A stretch of 64,000 nucleotides of DNA from Ulva prolifera (taxonomy: Eukaryota > Chlorophyta > Ulvophyceae > Ulvales > Ulvaceae), in the NCBI GenBank assembly GCA_023078555.1, contig CM041199.1, positions 9,739,315 through 9,803,314 of the forward strand, read 5' to 3'. Made by a program: the position numbers and the translations under genes. The notes under the pieces are model-generated. The model was not told the origin of the DNA. It made no database searches and saw only the letters and a list, made by a program, of their open reading frames with translations. Shown one piece after another: positions 55,990 through 64,000 of this stretch. How positions within the stretch are numbered: position 1 is the first letter of the stretch; the number at the start of each line of letters is the position of its first letter.

Positions 55990-58833
55990 ACATTGACCTC
56001 CATTTCCGACATTGACCTCCATTCTGGACATTGACCTCCATTTTCGACATTGACCTCCATTCTGGACATTGACCTCCATGCTGGACATTGACCTCCATTC
56101 TGGACATTGACCTCCATTCTGGACATTGACCCCCATTCTGGACATTGACCTCCATTTTCGACATTGACCTCCATTCTGGACATTGACCTCCATTCTGGAC
56201 ATTGACCTCCATTCTGGACATTGACCTCCATTTTCGACATTGACCTCCATTTTCGACATTGACCTCCATTCTGGACATTGACCTCCATGCTGGACATTGA
56301 CCTCCATTCTGGACATTGACCTCCATTCTGGACATTGACCTCCATCTGGACATTGACCTCCATTCTGGACATTGACCTCCATCTGGACATTGACCTCCAT
56401 TCTCGACATTGACCTCCATTCGGGACATTGACCTCCATGCTGGACATTGACCTCGATTCTGGACATTGACCTCAATTCTGGACATTGACCTCCATTCTGG
56501 ACATTGACCTCCATTTTCGACATTGACCTCCATTTTCGACAATGACCTCCATTCTGGACATTGACCTCCATTTCCGACATTGACCTCCATTCTGGACATT
56601 GACCTCCATTTTCGACATTGACCTCCATTCTGGACATTGACCTCCATGCTGGACATTGACCTCCATTCTGGACATTGACCTCCATTCTGGACATTGACCT
56701 CCATTTTCGACATTGACCTCCATTTTCGACATGGACCTCCATTCTGGACATTGACCTCCATGCTGGACATTGACCTCCATTCTGGACATTGACCTCCATT
56801 CTGGACATTGACCTCCATTCTGGACATTGACCTCCATTTCCGACATTGACCTCCATTCTGGACATTGACCTCCATTTTCGACATTGACCTCCATTCTGGA
56901 CATTGACCTCCATGCTGGACATTGACCTCCATTCTGGACATTGACCTCCATTCTGGACATTGACCCCCATTCTGGACATTGACCTCCATTTTCGACATTG
57001 ACCTCCATTCTGGACATTGACCTCCATTCTGGACATTGACCTCCATTCTGGACATTGACCTCCATTTTCGACATTGACCTCCATTTTCGACATTGACCTC
57101 CATTCTGGACATTGACCTCCATGCTGGACATTGACCTCCATTCTGGACATTGACCTCCATGCTGGACATTGACCTCCATTCTGGACATTGACCTCCATTC
57201 TGGACATTGACCTCCATTTTCGACATTGACCTCCATTCTGGACATTGACCTCCATGCTGGACATTGACCTCCATTCTGGACATTGACCTCCAGGACGGGT
57301 GAGACGGACATTGACCTCCATTCATGACATTAAACTACATTTCCGACATTGACCTCCATTCTGGACATTGACCTCCATCCTGGACATTGACCTCCATTTT
57401 CGACATTGACCTCCATTCTGGACATTGACCTCCATACTGGACATTGACCTCCATTCTGGACATTGACCTCCATTTTCGACATTGACCTCCATTTTCGACA
57501 TTGACCTCCATTTCCGACATTGACCTCCATTCTGGACATTGACCTCCATTTTCGACATTGACCTCCATTCTGGACATTGACCTCCATGCTGGACATTGAC
57601 CTCCATTCTGGACATTGACCTCCATTCTGGACATTGACCCCCATTCTGGACATTGACCTCCATTTCGACATTGACCTCCATTCTGGACATTGACCTCCAT
57701 TCTGGACATTGACCTCCATTCTGGACATTGACCTCCATTTTCGACATTGACCTCCATTTTCGACATTGACCTCCATTCTGGACATTGACCTCCATGCTGG
57801 ACATTGACCTCCATTCTGGACATTGACCTCCATTCTGGACATTGACCTCCATCTGGACATTGACCTCCATTCTGGACATTGACCTCCATCTGGACATTGA
57901 CCTCCATTCTCGACATTGACCTCCATTCGGGACATTGACCTCCATGCTGGACATTGACCTCGATTCTGGACATTGACCTCAATTCTGGACATTGACCTCC
58001 ATTCTGGACATTGACCTCCATTTTCGACATTGACCTCCATTTCGACAATGACCTCCATTCTGGACATTGACCTCCATTTCCGACATTGACCTCCATTCTG
58101 GACATTGACCTCCATTTTCGACATTGACCTCCATTCTGGACATTGACCTCCATGCTGGACATTGACCTCCATTCTGGACATTGACCTCCATTCTGGACAT
58201 TGACCTCCATTTTCGACATTGACCTCCATTTTCGACATGGACCTCCATTCTGGACATTGACCTCCATGCTGGACATTGACCTCCATTCTGGACATTGACC
58301 TCCATTCTGGACATTGACCTCCATTCTGGACATTGACCTCCATTTCCGACATTGACCTCCATTCTGGACATTGACCTCCATTTTCGACATTGACCTCCAT
58401 TCTGGACATTGACCTCCATGCTGGACATTGACCTCCATTCTGGACATTGACCTCCATTCTGGACATTGACCCCCATTCTGGACATTGACCTCCATTTTCG
58501 ACATTGACCTCCATTCTGGACATTGACCTCCATTCTGGACATTGACCTCCATTCTGGACATTGACCTCCATTTTCGACATTGACCTCCATTTTCGACATT
58601 GACCTCCATTCTGGACATTGACCTCCATGCTGGACATTGACCTCCATTCTGGACATTGACCTCCATGCTGGACATTGACCTCCATTCTGGACATTGACCT
58701 CCATTCTGGACATTGACCTCCATTTTCGACATTGACCTCCATTCTGGACATTGACCTCCATGCTGGACATTGACCTCCATTCTGGACATTGACCTCCAGG
58801 ACGGGTGAGACGGACATTGACCTCCATTCATGA
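55990..58833 (+). repeat. 1,506-1,508-bp tandem duplication
   Basis: About 55990-57327 recurs at 57498-58833. Read monomer by monomer, the order appears identical from TTTCCGA through the CATGGACC monomer, the CATTGACCCCC monomer and the CCTCGATT/CCTCAATT pair (56451 and 57958) to the marker (57328 and 58834). The offset falls from 1,508 to 1,506 because the second copy has two single-base deletions, both giving CATTTCGACA (near 57661 and 58039). Confidence 0.8.
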
Positions 58834-60199
58834 CATTAAACTACATTTCCGACATTGACCTCCATTCTGGACATTGACCTCCATCCTGGACATTGACCTC
58901 CATTTTCGACATTGACCTCCATTCTGGACATTGACCTCCATACTGGACATTGACCTCCATTCGGGACATTGACCTCCATTCTGGACATTGACCTCCATTC
59001 TGGACATTGACCTCCATACTGGACATTGACCTCCATGCTGGACATTGACCTCCATTCTGGACATTGACCTCCAGGACGGGTGAGACGGACATTGACCTCC
59101 ATTCATGACATTAAACTACATTTCCGACATTGACCTCCATTCTGGACATTGACCTCCATTCTCGACATTGACCTCCATTCTGGACATTGACCTCCATTCT
59201 GGACATTGACCTCCATTTTCGACATTGACCTCCATTCTGGACATTGACCTCCATGCTGGACATTGACCTCCATTCTGGACATTGACCTCCATTCTGGACA
59301 TTGACCTCCATACTGGACATTGACCTCCATTCTGGACATTGACCTCCATGCTGGACATTGACCTCCATTCTGGACATTGACCTCCATTCTGGACATTGAC
59401 CTCCATTTTCGACATTGACCTCCATTCTGGACATTGACCTCCATGCTGGACATTGACCTCCATTCTGGACATTGACCTCCAGGACGGGTGAGACGGACAT
59501 TGACCTCCATTCATGACATTAAACTACATTTCCGACATTGACCTCCATTCTGGACATTGACCTCCATCCTGGACATTGACCTCCATTTTCGACATTGACC
59601 TCCATTCTGGACATTGACCTCCATACTGGACATTGACCTCCATTCGGGACATTGACCTCCATTCTGGACATTGACCTCCATTCTGGACATTGACCTCCAT
59701 ACTGGACATTGACCTCCATGCTGGACATTGACCTCCATTCTGGACATTGACCTCCAGGACGGGTGAGACGGACATTGACCTCCATTCATGACATTAAACT
59801 ACATTTCCGACATTGACCTCCATTCTGGACATTGACCTCCATTCTCGACATTGACCTCCATTCTGGACATTGACCTCCATGCTGGACATTGACCTCCATT
59901 CTGGACATTGACCTCCATTCTGGACATTGACCTCCATTTCCGACATTGACCTCCATTCTGGACATTGACCTCCATCCTGGACATTGACCTCCATTTTCGA
60001 CATTGACCTCCATTCTGGACATTGACCTCCATACTGGACATTGACCTCCATTCGGGACATTGACCTCCATTCTGGACATTGACCTCCATTCTGGACATTG
60101 ACCTCCATACTGGACATTGACCTCCATGCTGGACATTGACCTCCATTCTGGACATTGACCTCCAGGACGGGTGAGACGGACATTGACCTCCATTCATGA
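58834..60199 (+). repeat. Two 683-bp higher-order units (275 + 408 bp)
   Basis: Markers at 58834, 59109, 59517, 59792 and 60200 give spacings of 275, 408, 275 and 408 bp. The two 275-bp parts have the same monomer order (and recur at 42226 and 62951). The two 408-bp parts have equal length but a different order of variants, so this is not a simple 683-bp duplication. Confidence 0.75.
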
Positions 60200-60921
60200 C
60201 ATTAAACTACATTTCCGACATTGACCTCCATTCTGGACATTGACCTCCATTCTCGACATTGACCTCCATTCTGGACATTGACCTCCATTTTCGACATTGA
60301 CCTCCATTCTGGACATTGACCTCCATACTGGACATTGACCTCCATTCGGGACATTGACCTCCATTCTGGACATTGACCTCCATTCTGGACATTGACCTCC
60401 ATACTGGACATTGACCTCCATGCTGGACATTGACCTCCATTCTGGACATTGACCTCCAGGACGGGTGAGACGGACATTGACCCTCCATTCATGACATTAA
60501 ACTACATTTCCGACATTGACCTCCATTCTGGACATTGACCTCCATTCTGGACATTGACCTCCATTTTCGACATTGACCTCCATTCTGGACATTGACCTCC
60601 ATGCTGGACATTGACCTCCATTCTGGACATTGACCTCCATTCTGGACATTGACCTCCATTTTCGACATTGACCTCCATTTTCGACATTGACCTCCATTCT
60701 GGACATTGACCTCCATGCTGGACATTGACCTCCATTCTGGACATTGACCTCCATGCTGGACATTGACCTCCATTCTGGACATTGACCTCCAGGACGGGTG
60801 AGACGGACATTGACCTCCATTCATGACATTAAACTACATTTCCGACATTGACCTCCATTCTGGACATTGACCTCCATCCTGGACATTGACCTCCATCCTG
60901 GACATTGACCTCCATTCTGGA

Positions 60922-61147
60922 CATTGACCTCCAGGCTGGGTGAGACGGACATTGACCTCCATCCTAGAGATTGACCTCCATTCTGGACATTGACCTCCAG
61001 GACGGGTGAGACGGACATTGACCTCCATCCTGGACATTGACCTCCATTCTGGACATTGACCTCCAGGACGGGTGAGACGGACATTGACCTCCATCCTGGA
61101 CATTGACCTCCATTCTGGACATTGACCTCCAGGACGGGTGAGACGGG
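60922..61147 (+). repeat. 66-bp block (four 28-mers), first with GGCTGGG
   Basis: 28-mers start at 60922, 60988, 61054 and 61120. The first has GGCTGGG, the first spacer has CTAGAGATT, and the base after the last reads GACGGGCATTG rather than GACGGACATTG. Confidence 0.85.
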
Positions 61148-62505
61148 CATTGACCTCCATTCATGACATTGACCTCCATTTCCGACATTGACCTCCATTC
61201 TGGACATTGACCTCCATACTGGACATTGACCTCCATTCAGGACATTGACCTCCATTCTGGACATTGACCTCCATTCTGTACATTGACCTCCATTTCCGAC
61301 ATTGACCTCCATTCTGGACATTGACCTCCATTTTCGACATTGACCTCCATTCTGGACATTGACCTCCATTTCCGACATTGACCTCCATCCTGGACATTGA
61401 CCTCCATTTTCGACATTGACCTCCATTCTGGACATTGACCTCCATTCAGGACATTGACCTCCATTCTGGACATTGACCTCCATTCTGTACATTGACCTCC
61501 ATTTCCGACATTGACCTCCATTCTGGACATTGACCTCCATTTTCGACATTGACTTCCATTCTGGACATTGACCTCCATTTCCGACATTGACCTCCATTCT
61601 GGACATTGACCTCCATTTTCGACATTGACCTCCATTCTGGACATTGACCTCCATTTTCGACATTGACCTCCATTCTGGACATTGACCTCCATTCTGGACA
61701 TTGACCCCCATTCTGGACATTGACCTCCATTTTCGACATTGACCTCCATGCTGGACATTGACCTCCATTCTGGACATTGACCCCCATTCTGGACATTGAC
61801 CTCCATTTTCGACATTGACCTCCATTCTGGACATTGACCTCCATTCTGGACATTGACCTCCATGCTGGACATTGACCCCCATTCTGGACATTGACCTCCA
61901 TTTTCGACATTGACCTCCATTCTGGACATTGACCTCCATTCTGGACATTGACCTCCATTCTGGACATTGACCTCCATTTTCGACATTGACCTCCATTTTC
62001 GACATTGACCTCCATTCTGGACATTGACCTCCATGCTGGACATTGACCTCCATTCTGGACATTGACCTCCATGCTGGACATTGACCTCCATTCTGGACAT
62101 TGACCTCCATTCTGGACATTGACCTCCATTTTCGACATTGACCTCCATTCTGGACATTGACCTCCATGCTGGACATTGACCTCCATTCTGGACATTGACC
62201 TCCATTCTGGACATTGACCTCCATTCTGGACATTGACCTCCATTTTCGACATTGACCTCCATTTTCGACATTGACCTCCATTCTGGACATTGACCTCCAT
62301 GCTGGACATTGACCTCCATTCTGGACATTGACCTCCATGCTGGACATTGACCTCCATTCTGGACATTGACCTCCAGGACGGGTGAGACGGACATTGACCT
62401 CCATTCATGACATTAAACTACATTTCCGACATTGACCTCCATTCTGGACATTGACCTCCATCCTGGACATTGACCTCCATCCTGGACATTGACCTCCATT
62501 CTGGA

Positions 62506-62599
62506 CATTGACCTCCAGGCTGGGTGAGACGGACATTGACCTCCATCCTAGAGATTGACCTCCATTCTGGACATTGACCTCCAGGACGGGTGAGACGGA
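62506..62599 (+). repeat. 66-bp block (two 28-mers) with GGCTGGG and CTAGAGATT
   Basis: Fourth copy of the GGCTGGG module. Its second 28-mer keeps the ordinary GTGAGACGG, unlike the copies at 49480 and 51547. Confidence 0.84.
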
Positions 62600-64000
62600 C
62601 ATTGACCTCCATTCATGACATTGACCTCCATTTCCGACATTGACCTCCATTCTGGACATTGACCTCCATACTGGACATTGACCTCCATTCAGGACATTGA
62701 CCTCCATTCTGGACATTGACCTCCATTCTGTACATTGACCTCCATTTCCGACATTGACCTCCATTCTGGACATTGACCTCCATTTTCGACATTGACCTCC
62801 ATTCTGGACATTGACCTCCATTTCCGACATTGACCTCCATCCTGGACATTGACCTCCATTTTCGACATTGACCTCCATGCTGGACATTGACCTCCATTCT
62901 GGACATTGACCTCCAGGACGGGTGAGACGGACATTGACCTCCATTCATGACATTAAACTACATTTCCGACATTGACCTCCATTCTGGACATTGACCTCCA
63001 TCCTGGACATTGACCTCCATTTTCGACATTGACCTCCATTCTGGACATTGACCTCCATACTGGACATTGACCTCCATTCGGGACATTGACCTCCATTCTG
63101 GACATTGACCTCCATTCTGGACATTGACCTCCATACTGGACATTGACCTCCATGCTGGACATTGACCTCCATTCTGGACATTGACCTCCAGGACGGGTGA
63201 GACGGACATTGACCTCCATTCATGACATTAAACTACATTTCCGACATTGACCTCCATTCTGGACATTGACCTCCATTCTCGACATTGACCTCCATTCTGG
63301 ACATTGACCTCCATGCTGGACATTGACCTCCATTCTGGACATTGACCTCCATTCTGGACATTGACCTCCATTTCCGACATTGACCTCCATTCTGGACATT
63401 GACCTCCATCCTGGACATTGACCTCCATTTTCGACATTGACCTCCATTCTGGACATTGACCTCCATACTGGACATTGACCTCCATTCGGGACATTGACCT
63501 CCATTCTGGACATTGACCTCCATACTGGACATTGACCTCCATGCTGGACATTGACCTCCATTCTGGACATTGACCTCCAGGACGGGTGAGACGGACATTG
63601 ACCTCCATTCTGGACATTGACCTCCATTTCCGACATTGACCTCCATTCTGGACATTGACCTCCATTCTGGACATTGACCTCCATTTCCGACATTGACCTC
63701 CATTCTGGACATTGACCTCCATCCTGGACATTGACCTCCATTTTCGACATTGACCTCCATTCTGGACATTGACCTCCATACTGGACATTGACCTCCATTC
63801 GGGACATTGACCTCCATTCTGGACATTGACCTCCATTCTGGACATTGACCTCCATACTGGACATTGACCTCCATGCTGGACATTGACCTCCATTCTGGAC
63901 ATTGACCTCCAGGACGGGTGAGACGGACATTGACCTCCATTCTGGACATTGACCTCCATTTCCGACATTGACCTCCATTCTGGACATTGACCTCCATTTT

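Larger units (their letters stand above)
1..64000 (+). repeat. 19-bp satellite/minisatellite array filling the whole window
   Basis: The 19-mer CATTGACCTCCATTCTGGA is repeated head to tail from the first to the last base, always in the same orientation, and both window edges lie inside the array. The 12-base core CATTGACCTCCA is nearly invariant; substitutions concentrate in the last seven bases. The canonical unit has 9 G/C of 19 (about 47%) and is pyrimidine-rich on the + strand. Rarer lengths are 18 bp (core plus TCTGGA) and 28 bp (core plus a 9-bp insertion). I found no stretch of more than about 30 bases that cannot be parsed into these units, so there is no room for an ordinary gene. 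The family is not one I recognise by name. Large tandem arrays of this kind are typical of eukaryotic heterochromatin, subtelomeres or hypervariable loci; which applies here is not determinable from the window. Confidence 0.97.
48351..64000 (+). repeat. Array domain IV: short segments with frequent markers
   Basis: Markers here are dense: 48351, 48588, 48958, 49385, 49953, 50209, 50712, 50949, 51452, 53675, 53912, 54586, 55222, 55535, 57328, 58834, 59109, 59517, 59792, 60200, 60495, 60827, 62411, 62951, 63226. All are of the ACTAC type. Segment lengths recur: 237 bp (three times), 275 bp (three times), 408 bp (twice), 503 bp (twice). Each equals n x 19 + 9, because every segment contains one 28-mer. 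CATAGACC, CATTGAGCTCC, TTCTGGT and CATTGACGTCC were not seen here. Confidence 0.8.

Noticed and set aside
58834-60199. Exact 683-bp tandem duplication
   Set aside because: Marker spacing is the same (275 + 408 bp) but the two 408-bp parts have a different order of monomer variants.
134-62599. G-quadruplex in the 28-mers
   Set aside because: GGACGGGTGAGACGG has only one run of three G and the others are pairs, too weak for a standard four-tract G4.
1-64000. CRISPR-like array (constant part plus variable part)
   Set aside because: The constant part is 12 bp and the variable part 7 bp with a small recurring set of states. Real CRISPR repeats and spacers are each about 21-40 bp with unique spacers, and no cas gene or leader is present.
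1-64000. CENP-B box (TTCGNNNNANNCGGG)
   Set aside because: Units with TTCG (TTTTCGACATTGACC) fail at the central A and the CGGG; the 28-mer has CGGG but no TTCG at the right distance. No full match seen.
1-64000. PRDM9/minisatellite hotspot motif CCNCCNTNNCCNC
   Set aside because: CCTCCATTCTGG matches only the first half; the second CC and final C are missing in all tail states.
1-64000. Oestrogen-response palindrome AGGTCANNNTGACCT
   Set aside because: The bases before TGACCT are TCTGGA-CAT, which do not form the inverted half-site; only single half-sites are present.
1-64000. Telomeric repeats, tRNA, rRNA, transposon ends or retroelement fragments
   Set aside because: No TTAGGG-like runs, no RNA-gene boxes and no sequence outside the 18/19/28-bp monomer family were found in the window.
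1-64000. Prokaryotic or phage origin with ribosome-binding sites (GGAGG on the minus strand ahead of ATG-like codons)
   Set aside because: GGAGG occurs once per monomer purely as part of the core and has no consistent spacing to plausible starts; repeats of this extent are not expected in a bacterial chromosome.

Overview
The window is one uninterrupted block of tandem-repeat (satellite or minisatellite) DNA from end to end. The monomer is 19 bp, CATTGACCTCCATTCTGGA on the + strand, present roughly 3,300 times (64,000/19) head to tail in a single orientation. I see no unique sequence, no credible protein gene, no RNA gene, no transposon and no CRISPR array. The array size, the nested higher-order organisation and variant pairs that look like CpG decay suggest a eukaryote with cytosine methylation. 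A vertebrate is plausible, but the sequence does not identify the species or chromosome.

Monomer structure: the first 12 bases (CATTGACCTCCA) are almost invariant. The last 7 vary among about 17 states (TTCTGGA most often, then TTTTCGA, TTTCCGA, TGCTGGA, TACTGGA, TTCGGGA, TTCAGGA, TCCTGGA, TTCTCGA, TTCTTGA, TTCATGA, TTCTGGT, TTCTGTA, TTATGGA, TTTTGGA, TTTTTGA, TTCCCGA). There are also 18-bp monomers (one base lost, TCTGGA) and a 28-bp monomer carrying CAGGACGGGTGAGACGG. A marker monomer, CATTAAACTACATTTCCGA (or ...CTCC...), follows a 28-mer and a TTCATGA monomer. I count 65 marker copies, which divide the array into segments.

Layout: (I) 1-19.0 kb holds long segments, a 6,751-bp-offset duplication, and the diagnostic variants TTCTGGT, CATAGACC and CATTGACGTCC. 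(II) 19.0-26.0 kb holds TTCTCGA-rich modules plus an embedded type-I island. (III) 26.0-48.35 kb holds modules marked by CATTGAGCTCC, TTATGGA, CCTCGATT/CCTCAATT and the CTCC marker; it contains another type-I island at 33.5-35.6 kb and a 2,342-bp tandem duplication. (IV) 48.35-64 kb holds short segments (199/237/275 bp ladder members, 408, 503 bp), a GGCTGGG module and a 1.5-kb tandem duplication. A noisy stretch at 52.2-53.17 kb, full of single-base indels, looks like unpolished consensus or decayed repeat.

The very long minus-strand open frames (to 1,080 codons) are an artefact. The reverse complement of the monomer has no stop in any frame, and because 19 mod 3 = 1 every frame spells the same 19-residue peptide. 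No genes work together here; the interest lies in how the array is built, and in the fact that its conserved core contains a nuclear-receptor-type half-site (AGGTCA on the minus strand) in nearly every monomer.
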